Of a stretch of 64,000 nucleotides of DNA, positions 52,388 through 60,562 are shown piece by piece. Made by a program: the position numbers and the translations under genes. Source of the DNA: Desulfobacteraceae bacterium UBA2174 (lineage in GTDB: Bacteria; Desulfobacterota; Desulfobacteria; Desulfobacterales; UBA2174); the NCBI GenBank assembly GCA_002327445.1, contig DCWA01000011.1, forward strand, positions 1 through 64,000, in the 5' to 3' direction. The stretch's first letter is position 1, and each line of letters begins with the position of its first letter. The notes under the pieces were generated by a model. The model was not told where the DNA came from and ran no database searches. It saw only the letters and a list, made by a program, of their open reading frames with translations.

Positions 52388-53467
52388 TTGATTCTGGAGC
52401 GCTATATCGTAGGGGAAATTATGGCCCGCCTGGTGGCGGTCTGCGCGGTTTTGATCATGATTTTCGCCGGCTACAGCGCCGTCCGCTTTCTTAACGATGC
52501 GGTCAACGGCCTGCTTTGCGGCGAAACGGTTGTCGTCCTGGTCGGGCTCAAGGTACTCATAGCCCTTGAAGTGCTTCTTCCGGTCACGCTTTATCTGGCG
52601 GTTGTCCTTGCCTTGAGCCGCCTGCATGCCGACAGCGAGATGACGGCCTTGGAGGCATGCGGCGTGGGTCCGGGGCGAATCGTCATCTCGGTTTTTTCCC
52701 TGGCGCTTTTCCTAGGCCTCGTGGTTGCCACCCTTTCGCTCTTCGTCCGTCCCCGGGCTTATGAGAAAATCTATGCCCTGGAAGCCAAGGGGAAGAATGA
52801 CTTCGACATCGCCAAGGTTGAGGCCGGGCGGTTCTACGAGTTGGGCGAGGAAGTGGTCTTTTTTGCCGAAAAGCTCGATCCGGCTGGTAACCGGGCCGGC
52901 AATGTGCGGGTATGGGAGTTGGAATCGGACAGGCGGAAAGTGACAACGGCCCGCGACGCCCACCAGATCGATGGTCCGGGAGAGGGACAAAAGGCCATCG
53001 TTTTCCGGGATGGCTACCGCTATGTGCTGAATCGGAAGACGGGAGCCGACCTGATTACCCACTTCAGCAAAAGCGTATTTCGGCTCGATACCGACCGGAC
53101 CCCTCCCGCCGAATATCGCCGCAAGGCCGCATCGACGCTGCATCTGGCCCGCTCACCGGCGCCGGAGGATATGGCGGAGTTCCAATGGCGGCTTTCTACG
53201 GGCATTTCCACCGTCCTGATGTCCCTGCTGGCGATCCCCCTGAGCCGGGTTGCCCCGCGGCGCGACAAATACGGCAAAGTGACCCTAGCCATCGTGTTGT
53301 TCTTCGCCTTTTACAATCTTAACTTGATAGCCAAGACCTGGGTCGAAAAACAGGTGGTCGGCGCCGTGCCCGGCATATGGTGGGTGACGGCCCTGCTCGG
53401 CGTTCTGGTTCTGATCATGCTTCCGGGACGCAATCCCTTTCGCCGTCTTTTGGGGCGCCGCCCCTGA
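52388..53467 (+). CDS. lptF: LptF-family lipid transport permease
   Basis: A 359-residue inner-membrane protein of the LptF/LptG family: start 'LILERYIVGEIMARLVAVCA' (RYI motif), TM segments, a periplasmic jellyroll domain (~130-270, including 'DFDIAKVEAGRFYELGEEVV'), and C-terminal TMs ('LLAIPLSRVAPR'). TTG 52388 is chosen as the start since GGAG lies 5 bases upstream and the family consensus begins there; a GTG 15 bases earlier has no ribosome site. The partner LptG is 20 bases downstream. Because the pair stands inside a sphingolipid locus, not beside lptABC, it probably serves sphingolipid rather than LPS transport. Confidence 0.87.
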   Translation: MILERYIVGEIMARLVAVCAVLIMIFAGYSAVRFLNDAVNGLLCGETVVVLVGLKVLIALEVLLPVTLYLAVVLALSRLHADSEMTALEACGVGPGRIVISVFSLALFLGLVVATLSLFVRPRAYEKIYALEAKGKNDFDIAKVEAGRFYELGEEVVFFAEKLDPAGNRAGNVRVWELESDRRKVTTARDAHQIDGPGEGQKAIVFRDGYRYVLNRKTGADLITHFSKSVFRLDTDRTPPAEYRRKAASTLHLARSPAPEDMAEFQWRLSTGISTVLMSLLAIPLSRVAPRRDKYGKVTLAIVLFFAFYNLNLIAKTWVEKQVVGAVPGIWWVTALLGVLVLIMLPGRNPFRRLLGRRP

Positions 53468-53486
53468 TCGGTGGGGAGTTTTTGCC

Positions 53487-54551
53487 GTGAAAATTCTCGA
53501 CCGTTATCTGGCAGCCGTTTTTTTGCGCACATGGCTCAATGTCAATCTTGTCCTGGCCGGGCTGCTCAGCTTTCTTGAGCTGGCCGGCCAACTGGACGAC
53601 GTCGGCAAGGGGAGCTACAGCTCGAGCGACGCCCTGCTGTACGTTGCTCTGACCCTGCCGGACCGCATGATGGATCTGGCTCCGCCGAGTGCTCTGCTCG
53701 GAAGCATCGTCGCCCTTGGGCTGTTGTCCAAAAACCTCGAACTGCTCGCCATGCGGGCCAGCGGAATCTCGATCCAACGTGTCGGGTGGGCTTTTGCGAA
53801 ACCTGCGCTTCTTACCCTTCTTGCCCTCCTGCTTGGCGCCCAGTTCGTCATTCCGTCCCTGGAGCAGACGGCCTGGACCCTGCGTGAAACCGCGCTTTCG
53901 GAGGCGGGAACCATTCTGCCGCGAGGGGATTTCTGGACGAGAAGCGCAAGGCGCTTTATAAACCTGCGCACCAGCAGGGAACACGGGACTCAGGCGGCCG
54001 ACATCTACGAGTTTGACGAGGAGAGGAGGCTGACGCGCTATATCCATGCTCGGGAGACAAAGATCGGCCCCGAGGGGGAATGGGTATTGCACGGAGTGCG
54101 GCAGAAGATGATCACGGACCGGGGAGTGGCGGTGCGCGAAATCCCCCAGCTTGCCCTTCCCGGCCTGCTCACCAGCAAGGAGGCGGCTCAACTGGCGCTG
54201 CCACCGCAGACCCTCTCTTTGACGGAACTGGCCAGGGTCATCGGCAATCGGCAGAAACGGGGAGAAAATCCGGGGCGCTACCGGCTGGCGCTCTGGCAGA
54301 AGCTGAGCCTTCCGGTGATGACCGGCGCGATGATCATGATATCGCTTCCGTTTGTGTGCCGCTCGACCCGCGGTTCCGGTCTCGGCTGGCTCATCATGGT
54401 CGGGGCCATTACCGGTGTGGCGTTCTTCTTTCTCAATCAGATTCTTGGCTATACCGGCCTGATCCTCCAGATATCGCCCGCCTGGACAACTCTCGTTCCT
54501 GCTCTGGCGGTTCTGGCCGGCGGGGTTTTCCTGACGCGAAGGATCCCCTGA
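53487..54551 (+). CDS. lptG: LptG-family lipid transport permease
   Basis: The 354-residue partner begins 'KILDRYLAAVFLRTWLNVN', the LptG/F consensus, with TM segments, 'LLSKNLELLAMRASGIS' (coupling helix 'nELtAlrasGvS'), a periplasmic jellyroll and C-terminal TMs. It must work with an ATPase like LptB and a periplasmic partner; neither is in this window, so it may borrow the genome's LptB/LptC or a paralogue elsewhere. Cotranscribed with lptF. Confidence 0.87.
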   Translation: MKILDRYLAAVFLRTWLNVNLVLAGLLSFLELAGQLDDVGKGSYSSSDALLYVALTLPDRMMDLAPPSALLGSIVALGLLSKNLELLAMRASGISIQRVGWAFAKPALLTLLALLLGAQFVIPSLEQTAWTLRETALSEAGTILPRGDFWTRSARRFINLRTSREHGTQAADIYEFDEERRLTRYIHARETKIGPEGEWVLHGVRQKMITDRGVAVREIPQLALPGLLTSKEAAQLALPPQTLSLTELARVIGNRQKRGENPGRYRLALWQKLSLPVMTGAMIMISLPFVCRSTRGSGLGWLIMVGAITGVAFFFLNQILGYTGLILQISPAWTTLVPALAVLAGGVFLTRRIP

Positions 54552-54578
54552 AAAGAGAGCCGACTTGCGGAGGATTCG

Positions 54579-55655
54579 TCAGGGATTGCGGGCAGGCAGG
54601 CGGATTTCCTTCTCCGCGCCGGCTATGAATGCGTGCTGCACTGGAGCATAGGCGCGAACGGCGAGACGCAGCCGCCAACCGTCTGCCGTGCGTTGAAAAC
54701 GGCAAATGCGATAACGGGCCGTGCGCTTCGGGATGGGGCCGGCATTGGATGCCGAGGGAACCCCGAGAACGGGGATAGGATGCCTCCCGGCGACGAGTTC
54801 ATCCTCCTTGGAGACGTGGGCATGCCCGTGAAGAATCAGTTCCGCCCCTTGGCGGGCAACAACCTCGCCGAAAAGGCGGGCGTCGGTCAACCGCTTGCGC
54901 CAGGAGATACTGCCGGGAATCGGCGGATGGTGGATCAGGACAATGCGCAGCAGGCCGAGCCGGCCGGTCCGCTCCAGCATTTCTTCGAAGCGCGCCAGTT
55001 GCCGGCGGCCAAGACTGCCCACGGCGACAAACGGCATGCTGGGGCGGGCGGATGAAAGACCGATCAATGCCACCGGACCTCGCACTCTCAAACTCGGATA
55101 AGCCCCGGCGCCGTCATCGTCTCCCGCCAGATAGGGGGCCCACCGGCTGAATGTGTCCTGCCATGAGGTGGCGACGTAGGCGTCGTGGTTGCCGGGGACC
55201 ACCGTAACCTTTTCCGGCGGGCCAAGGCGCTTGAGCCACAGGGCTGCCTGACGGAACTCGTCCGGCAACCCCAGGTTGGTCAGATCTCCGGTTACGGCTA
55301 CATGGTCCGGCGCCGCTTCGGCCAGGTCCAGCAGCAGCGCGTCAAGAACGTGCGGCGAGTGGATGTGGCGGCGGCGACACTGCCAGGAGAGATAGCCGAG
55401 CAGGCGTTTGTTGAGCAGCAAGGTGGGGCGTACCCCGGTCGGAGAAGAGAGATGCAGGTCCGATATATGGGCAAGAACAAACGTTTCTTTCTCCTTGTTC
55501 CCGGAAGTAGGGGCGGTTCGCGAACCGCCCCCTACGCGAAACAACGGACACCCAATCGCAGGAAGGGTGAAGGATATTCTCAGACAGTGTCTTACGGCCG
55601 GACCAGGCGCCGAAACCCCTCCCCGCCTCGAGACTCCCCTTGCGAGAGGTACCAA
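54579..55655 (-). CDS. Calcineurin-like metallophosphoesterase
   Basis: The catalytic core shows all five family motifs: 'VLAHISDLHLSS' (DxH), 'HVAVTGDLTNLG' (GD), 'TVVPGNHDAYVA' (GNHD), 'IVLIHHPPIPGS' (H) and 'LILHGHAHVS' (GHxH). Metal-binding core ~270 residues. The start is uncertain: the frame is open back to ATG 55655, but its first ~65 residues cross a palindromic repeat (55507-55535), and no ATG, GTG or TTG occurs just before the conserved 'VLAHISDLHL'. A native ACG codon with a GGAGAAAG site (55477 region) is possible. Substrate may be a phosphorylated sphingolipid intermediate (inference). Confidence 0.75.
   Translation of the reverse strand: MVPLARGVSRRGGVSAPGPAVRHCLRISFTLPAIGCPLFRVGGGSRTAPTSGNKEKETFVLAHISDLHLSSPTGVRPTLLLNKRLLGYLSWQCRRRHIHSPHVLDALLLDLAEAAPDHVAVTGDLTNLGLPDEFRQAALWLKRLGPPEKVTVVPGNHDAYVATSWQDTFSRWAPYLAGDDDGAGAYPSLRVRGPVALIGLSSARPSMPFVAVGSLGRRQLARFEEMLERTGRLGLLRIVLIHHPPIPGSISWRKRLTDARLFGEVVARQGAELILHGHAHVSKEDELVAGRHPIPVLGVPSASNAGPIPKRTARYRICRFQRTADGWRLRLAVRAYAPVQHAFIAGAEKEIRLPARNP
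55507..55535. repeat. 14-bp palindromic repeat
   Basis: GTAGGGGCGGTTCG (55507-55520) and CGAACCGCCCCCTAC (55521-55535) form a perfect hairpin apart from one unpaired C. Elements of this exact type (GGGCGGTTCGCGAACCGCCC) are scattered in many bacterial genomes. It lies inside the open frame of the metallophosphoesterase and disrupts its start. Confidence 0.75.
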
Positions 55656-55946
55656 CCGCGGGTCCCGTCGTTTATCCGCGCCATGGAAGGAGTCTACCTA
55701 TAACTATACCAGCTTGAGCCATAGATCAAGAGTCGCTTTGCTTTAAATTCGGTGCCATAATAGAAAAAAACCCGGCCTGCTTCGCCTTGACATATAAGGA
55801 ACCTCTTGCTATGTCTTTCCTCAATAAACCGGGGTGACTCCACAGACTTTCCGGATTCCGGCGAAGGCCGGATCCAGAGGGGTTACCCATGGTTATTGAA
55901 ATATTACCTCGCTGTGCTCTTGCATCAGCAAAACAGATAAAGAAAG
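55656..55946. other. Intergenic spacer, no gene recognised
   Basis: AT-rich except for a GGATTCCGGCGAAGGCCGGA repeat at 55853-55872, another short dispersed element. It should contain the promoters of the divergently oriented metallophosphoesterase and radical SAM genes; no clear -35/-10 pair was settled on. Confidence 0.4.
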
Positions 55947-57173
55947 ATGTCATCAAACATGGCCTTTAAACTGAATCATCTTGAGTACTACAGGCTTCCG
56001 TGGAATTACGCGGATAACGGCATTTCCTGGCTGGAGCCGACCAGTCTATGCAATCTGAGATGTAAGGGATGTTACAGAGACCCGAAAGGCCATAGGTCTC
56101 TGGAAGAGGTCCGTTCCGACTTGGCGGTCTTCCGAAAATTGAGGAAAAGCGACTGCATGAGTATCGCCGGAGGTGAGCCTCTCGTCTACCCTCATATTGT
56201 CGAAACGGTAAGAATGGTCAAGGAAATGGGTTGGAAGCCCATTGTGAACACGAATGGAGTTGCACTCACGGAATCTCTATTGAAGGACCTCAAGAAAGCG
56301 GGTGTCTTCGGTTTCACCTTCCATATCGATACGAGCCAGAATCGACCCAATGTAAACGCGACAACAGAAACGGAGCTGAATGACCTGCGGTATCATTACA
56401 CAAGCATGCTGGCCAGGGCCGGCGGGATCGCCTGTTCCTTCAATGCCACGATATCGGAGAAGACCCTTGCGGAAATACCCAATATGGTGCGTTGGGCTCA
56501 AGAACACGCGAATATCGTCCATACCATGGTGTTTATTCTTTATCGATCCCCCAACCTGACAGGGGATTTCGATTTCTATGCACAAGGTCAAAAAGTCGAT
56601 CCGGGCCTCATGTACCATGAAAGCGAGTGGGGAGGAGCGAAGCCGCTGATGGCGGAAGATGCCGTGGAGATGATTCGAAAAGCGGACCCTGCGTATGAAC
56701 CTGCGGCCTACTTGAATGGGACCGCTAATCCGGATTCTCTCAAGTGGCTTTTGGCCAACCGAATCGTTTTCAATGGGAAGGTCATGGGGTACATGTCTCC
56801 CAAGCTCATGGAGTTGATCCAGACCTTTAACCATATCTTTACGGGCACTTACTTGTCTTACGCCACTCCCAAAAGCATGGCGCGAGGGAAACTTGCCTCG
56901 CTTTTCGGGCTTGTGGATCGAAAAATGAGGAAGGCCCTGGTCAATGTAATGAGGGAGATCGTCTCCAAGCCGGCGACCATGTTCCGCCCGGCCCACCTTC
57001 AGAGCTTCATGATCATCCAACCCGTAAACTTCGAACCGGACGGACGGCAGGACATGTGCGATGGTTGCCCGGATATCACCGTCCACGAGGGCAAGCTTGT
57101 CTGGAGTTGTCGGCTCGAAGAAATGAACCGGTTTGGTGCGTTTTTGCAAACCGTCCCCAAGAATAATCCATAA
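55947..57173 (+). CDS. Radical SAM protein of the sphingolipid locus, function unknown
   Basis: The 408-residue protein has the radical SAM cluster CNLRCKGC (Cys35, Cys39, Cys42) after 'SWLEPTSL', 'SIAGGEPLVYPHIVE' (GGEP, SAM binding) and 'PIVNTNGVALTESLLKDL'. The C-terminus carries further Cys ('DMCDGCPDITVHEGKLVWSC') suitable for an auxiliary Fe-S cluster. It resembles lipid-associated radical SAM enzymes of the HpnH type in layout, but no substrate can be assigned. Given its neighbours, modification of the sphingolipid chain or head is plausible (inference). Start ATG 55947; a second in-frame ATG is four codons on. Confidence 0.8.
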   Translation: MSSNMAFKLNHLEYYRLPWNYADNGISWLEPTSLCNLRCKGCYRDPKGHRSLEEVRSDLAVFRKLRKSDCMSIAGGEPLVYPHIVETVRMVKEMGWKPIVNTNGVALTESLLKDLKKAGVFGFTFHIDTSQNRPNVNATTETELNDLRYHYTSMLARAGGIACSFNATISEKTLAEIPNMVRWAQEHANIVHTMVFILYRSPNLTGDFDFYAQGQKVDPGLMYHESEWGGAKPLMAEDAVEMIRKADPAYEPAAYLNGTANPDSLKWLLANRIVFNGKVMGYMSPKLMELIQTFNHIFTGTYLSYATPKSMARGKLASLFGLVDRKMRKALVNVMREIVSKPATMFRPAHLQSFMIIQPVNFEPDGRQDMCDGCPDITVHEGKLVWSCRLEEMNRFGAFLQTVPKNNP

Positions 57174-57199
57174 AGCAGGACGACTTGGTCATGGAGCTT

Positions 57200-58267
57200 T
57201 CATAATCTGAAGAATTTTATTTGCCCTCCACTTCTGAGCGACAGCTCTCCACGCTGAGGGTCGGGAAGGTACAGTTGGCCGTCAAGTGTGAAGCCGCTTT
57301 GCATGAGAAGTCTAACGTCGCGGACGTTATGGCTTATGTACCCGTGGTCAGGGCTTCCCAGCCGACTCCTTCGACCCCTGATCAGGGATGGAATCGCCCG
57401 AAGGAGATGTTCTGCATCGGAGCGAACTACGGTAAGGTGCAAGGGGCCGGATTCGCTGCCCCAGTAGGGACGAATTCCCAGAAACAGACGCTCCAGAGTG
57501 GTGGCAAGGATGACCAGGGCATTTATGGGCCGCATCGGCATGCCGTCCAGGCTCATTCGAATGGCGGCCGGTGGGATGGTTCGTTTGTCATCGCCGACCG
57601 CGGCCAATAAGAACCGGCCCAAGGTAAGCCCTGCCGCCAGTTCACCCCGCACGCCCGCCCGGTGTATCCGATTCAGGCAAAATTCGATCCCCTGATAAAT
57701 CCCGCCGGCGCCGAAAAACATACCGTATAGGGGCTGAGCGCCGACCGCCCCTTCTAAACGCAAGACGGGCCGTTCTACAATGGACGGCGCACCACGCCCG
57801 GAAGAGGACCACTCCAGAAGCCGAGACAAGGCCCGTAACCCTGAACCCCTCAGCCCCACGTCTCTGGCAATCATGCTGGCCGTTCCCGCACGTAGGAGCG
57901 CCAACACCGGCAACCGATGTGGGCATCCGGTAGTAAACAGGGCGGTCAAGACCGCATGAATGGTCCCATCGCCCCCGTTCACCACCAGGAGATCCACCCC
58001 ACGGCAAGCGAAATCTCGTACCGCCGCCGTCACTTGTTCGGGATCAACGGCCTTTCGGTGCAAGACCCGGCGGTACCCGGAAAGGATCCGCTCTACAGGC
58101 TGCAACCCTTTTCGGTTCCCACCGCTCAATGGATTGCTGATGACCCCGATACGGGGCCTCGTGGCGCCGGCAAGCCATTCGGGATCACCTGTGATCAAAC
58201 ACCCCGCATGGTTGAGCCTTCCGGTGTAAATCGTATCCTCCATAATCCGATCACTCACGGGTTGCAT
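57200..58267 (-). CDS. Diacylglycerol/ceramide-kinase-family lipid kinase
   Basis: The 355-residue enzyme has the DAGK catalytic fold: 'IGVISNPLSGGNRKGLQPVE' (NPxSG), 'LLVVNGGDGTIHAVL' (GGDGT) and 'VLALLRAGTASMIARDVGL' (GTxxxxAR), then the beta-sandwich C-terminal domain. It is intact, unlike the copy at 7054-7920. In the sphingolipid context it should phosphorylate ceramide to ceramide-1-phosphate (by analogy with the Caulobacter ceramide kinase of the same family). The start at 58267 falls in an 83-bp tandem repeat; ATG 58243, eight codons on, is an equally good start. Confidence 0.83.
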   Translation of the reverse strand: MQPVSDRIMEDTIYTGRLNHAGCLITGDPEWLAGATRPRIGVISNPLSGGNRKGLQPVERILSGYRRVLHRKAVDPEQVTAAVRDFACRGVDLLVVNGGDGTIHAVLTALFTTGCPHRLPVLALLRAGTASMIARDVGLRGSGLRALSRLLEWSSSGRGAPSIVERPVLRLEGAVGAQPLYGMFFGAGGIYQGIEFCLNRIHRAGVRGELAAGLTLGRFLLAAVGDDKRTIPPAAIRMSLDGMPMRPINALVILATTLERLFLGIRPYWGSESGPLHLTVVRSDAEHLLRAIPSLIRGRRSRLGSPDHGYISHNVRDVRLLMQSGFTLDGQLYLPDPQRGELSLRSGGQIKFFRL

Positions 58268-58424
58268 TTATGCCATTGGCTTGTTTTTAAAGATGAACGT
58301 CGAACATCGAACATTGAACGTTGAACATCGAATGAAAACTCGGGTTGCATCTATGCCATTGGGTTGTTTTTAAAGATGAACGTCGAACATCGAACATTGA
58401 ACGTTCAACATCGAATGAAAAACC
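58259..58424. repeat. 83-bp tandem repeat (two units) with heptad-like GAACATC arrays
   Basis: Unit 1 (58259-58341) and unit 2 (58342-58424) are nearly identical, beginning GGGTTGCATYTATGCCATTG and ending with alternating GAACRTCGAACATYGAAC arrays; a third start GGGTTGC follows at 58425. The arrays are the reverse complement of the TTCRATG run at 58697-58752. The ceramide-kinase start codon lies in unit 1. Confidence 0.82.
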
Positions 58425-58436
58425 GGGTTGCTTCTT

Positions 58437-58638
58437 GTTCCCAAGCTCCAGCTTGGGAACACAACTGTGCAGAAGCTCCAGCTTCGGTGACGCCGTTACC
58501 AAGCGAGAGTTTGGGAACGAGGGGAAAGACCACTTCGAGATCCTGGCGAGCTCCCTAGAAAGAAAGCGCGTTTCAGCTGTAGAAGGAGGGAAGCTGGAGC
58601 TTCCCGGGCAGGGCGTTCCCAAGCTGGAGCTTGGGAAC
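58437..58638. repeat. Two copies of a 24-bp palindrome family with arm GTTCCCAAGCT
   Basis: 58437-58460 has arms GTTCCCAAGCT and AGCTTGGGAAC around CC; 58615-58638 has the same arms around GG. Between them lies a shorter 'GGAAGCTGGAGCTTCC' version (58589-58604). Such palindromes fold into strong hairpins and are seen as dispersed repeats. Confidence 0.78.
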
Positions 58639-58696
58639 GAGGGGAAAGTTTTAACCATCGCTGGGTCTCCCTAAGTTCCTTTTTCCCCATTCACCA

Positions 58697-58752
58697 TTCG
58701 ATGTTCGATGTTCAATGTTCGATGTTCGATGTTCGATGTTCAATGTTCAATG
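58697..58752. repeat. Eight tandem TTCRATG heptamers
   Basis: Eight consecutive 7-bp units of TTCGATG or TTCAATG. Reverse complement of the arrays in 58259-58424, so the two groups lie in inverted orientation 330 bases apart, with the GTTCCCAAGCT palindromes between. No spacers, so not a CRISPR. Confidence 0.85.
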
Positions 58753-59224
58753 TTCATTTTTCCAGTCGATACCGGGCAAAAACAACTTGGCGCTTATTGT
58801 GGCCAGCCCCGCGGAAGCAAAAGCGGGCGGCGCGAGGCCAAGTTGCGGGGGCGTACAGCGCCCACCCCAAACGGTGGTACTGCCACCGGACAACCGCAGG
58901 CGGGAATCCTCCAGGGCGATACCGCGACCAATGATACAGGCATCCGTTTTCAGTTTCAACTCGCCGCGGCTTCCGGCCAAATCCATCCGTATATCAATCT
59001 CCTCTGGCACTCCCAGCCGTTTTCCTTGCCGTCGGCCGAGCAATTTGCTAACCTGTACCGCTAAATTTGGTTGATCGTGATTCCAGCTATCCTGGCATCG
59101 TGAAGTGGAAGAGGACCATCGCCGAATCATCGTAGGAGCGGCGCCCTCGCCGCGATGAACCAACTTTTTTTGTATCGGCTCCGATTGTGGCCGTCGATTC
59201 CAATATTTTTCCGAGAGCATAACA
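58753..59224. other. Intergenic stretch with an unassigned open frame
   Basis: A minus-strand frame (stop at 58747) stays open to ATG 59325 and would encode 192 residues ('ATISAKLFLPGIDWKNEH' at the end), but it overlaps the next gene by ~100 bases and shows no motif or signal I can name. The stretch also holds the leader of the CDP-alcohol transferase gene. Confidence 0.35.
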
Positions 59225-60424
59225 ATGACCGTCCATGCGTTGATCCTTGCGGAGACCCCCATCCGGTTGTGGAGCCTTTCCAGCCGCCAGCGTCTCGAGC
59301 GTATCCTGAAAAGAATGAATATCACCAGTGTGATCGATGACCTCGCATCCGTCTCCAGTGAAGATTCGGTCCTGCTCCTGCGAGGCGATTACCTCTATGA
59401 TGAGCGTGTCATCGGGAACCTGGTCCGGAAACCCGGAACCGTTCTCCGGACTGCCACGGAAGCGGGGAGCAGGCCCGTCGCCGCCCACGTGGCGGTGGCC
59501 GATGCTCTCCTGGTTCGCGATGTGCTGGAGGGGAAGCCCGGCAGCGCGTTGCCTCCGTCCCTTTCATTCGAGACCCCTCAGACCCTTGCGCCGACATACA
59601 TGGAGCAGTTGCACAAGATCGACCCTCCCTATCTTCTGCCCATTGCCGATGGGAACAGGGAAACTCTGGAACGACGCCTGTTTTCCGGGTCGTACAAGGG
59701 CGTTACCGATCTGGTCACAAAATGGCTCTGGCCCGGGCCGGCGCGGGTGGTGACCCGCTTCTGCGCCGACAGAGGCATTACCCCCAATATGGTAACCTCC
59801 CTGAGCCTGGTTCTGGTCATCATCGCCGGTTTCCTCTTCTACCATGGCCACTTCGCTCTCGGCCTGGCAGCCGCCTGGGCGATGACCTTCCTTGATACCG
59901 TCGACGGCAAGCTTGCGCGGGTCACCGTCAATTCCAGCCGTTTCGGGCACATTTTCGACCATGCCATCGATCTGATCTCGCCCCCCTTGTGGTACCTTGT
60001 CTGGGGTCTCGGATTGACAAGCTGGGATCCGGGAATGCCTCTTTCCCTGGTGGACGCCTTCTGGGCGATCTTCATCGGCTACATTGCCGGCCGCATGGTT
60101 GAAGTTATCTTCAAGAAATACCTGGAGCCTTCGGGGATTTTCTGCTGGCGGCCCATCGATTCCTATTTCCGCCTGATAACGGGGCGGCGCAACCCCAACC
60201 TGATCCTTCTCACCCTGGGGCTCATTGCCGGACGGCCAGACCCGGGGCTGGTGGCGGTTGCCTTGTGGACGGTCATTTCCAGCATGTTCCTGGTAGTGCG
60301 GCTGGCAACCGGTTTTGCCTTCCGGATCGCCAAGGGCCCTCTGAGGTCCTGGTTTCTTGACATCGACCCCGACGAAAAAAATCCGACTCTTGCCCAACGA
60401 TGCTTTTCGAACAACCGCCTGTAA
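59225..60424 (+). CDS. CDP-alcohol phosphatidyltransferase with an N-terminal nucleotidyltransferase-like extension
   Basis: The 399-residue protein has a ~165-residue N-terminal part resembling a degenerate nucleotidyltransferase ('VHALILAETPIRLWSL' start, no GxGxR) and a C-terminal CDP-alcohol transferase with the catalytic motif D-x2-D-G-x2-A-R-x8-G-x3-D-x3-D at about residues 220-245 (starting DTVDGKLAR). Several TM segments follow. Two-domain inositol-phosphate cytidylyltransferase/DIPPS proteins are built the same way. It would join a CDP-activated lipid or alcohol to its partner; with a ceramide kinase and a Tam41-like gene adjacent, CDP-ceramide or CDP-headgroup is the candidate donor. 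Confidence 0.83.
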   Translation: MTVHALILAETPIRLWSLSSRQRLERILKRMNITSVIDDLASVSSEDSVLLLRGDYLYDERVIGNLVRKPGTVLRTATEAGSRPVAAHVAVADALLVRDVLEGKPGSALPPSLSFETPQTLAPTYMEQLHKIDPPYLLPIADGNRETLERRLFSGSYKGVTDLVTKWLWPGPARVVTRFCADRGITPNMVTSLSLVLVIIAGFLFYHGHFALGLAAAWAMTFLDTVDGKLARVTVNSSRFGHIFDHAIDLISPPLWYLVWGLGLTSWDPGMPLSLVDAFWAIFIGYIAGRMVEVIFKKYLEPSGIFCWRPIDSYFRLITGRRNPNLILLTLGLIAGRPDPGLVAVALWTVISSMFLVVRLATGFAFRIAKGPLRSWFLDIDPDEKNPTLAQRCFSNNRL

Positions 60425-60562
60425 ACGGGGAAATCCACGGACAGCCAGGCCCCCCGGACCATGCCCGGTGCCATGACCATCGGCATGGTCACGAACCCCG
60501 GAGCTGAAGTAAGAGGTCGGCCCGGTTTCTGAGAATCTGAGCCGGCGAGGCCAAGGTTCCCC

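Noticed and set aside
58259..58752. CRISPR array
   Set aside because: Heptamers and 83-bp units are direct tandem copies with no unique spacers and no cas genes.
58747..59325. 192-codon minus-strand ORF between the lipid kinase and the CDP-alcohol transferase
   Set aside because: It overlaps the start of the next gene by about 100 bases and no family was recognised; kept only as an unassigned open frame.
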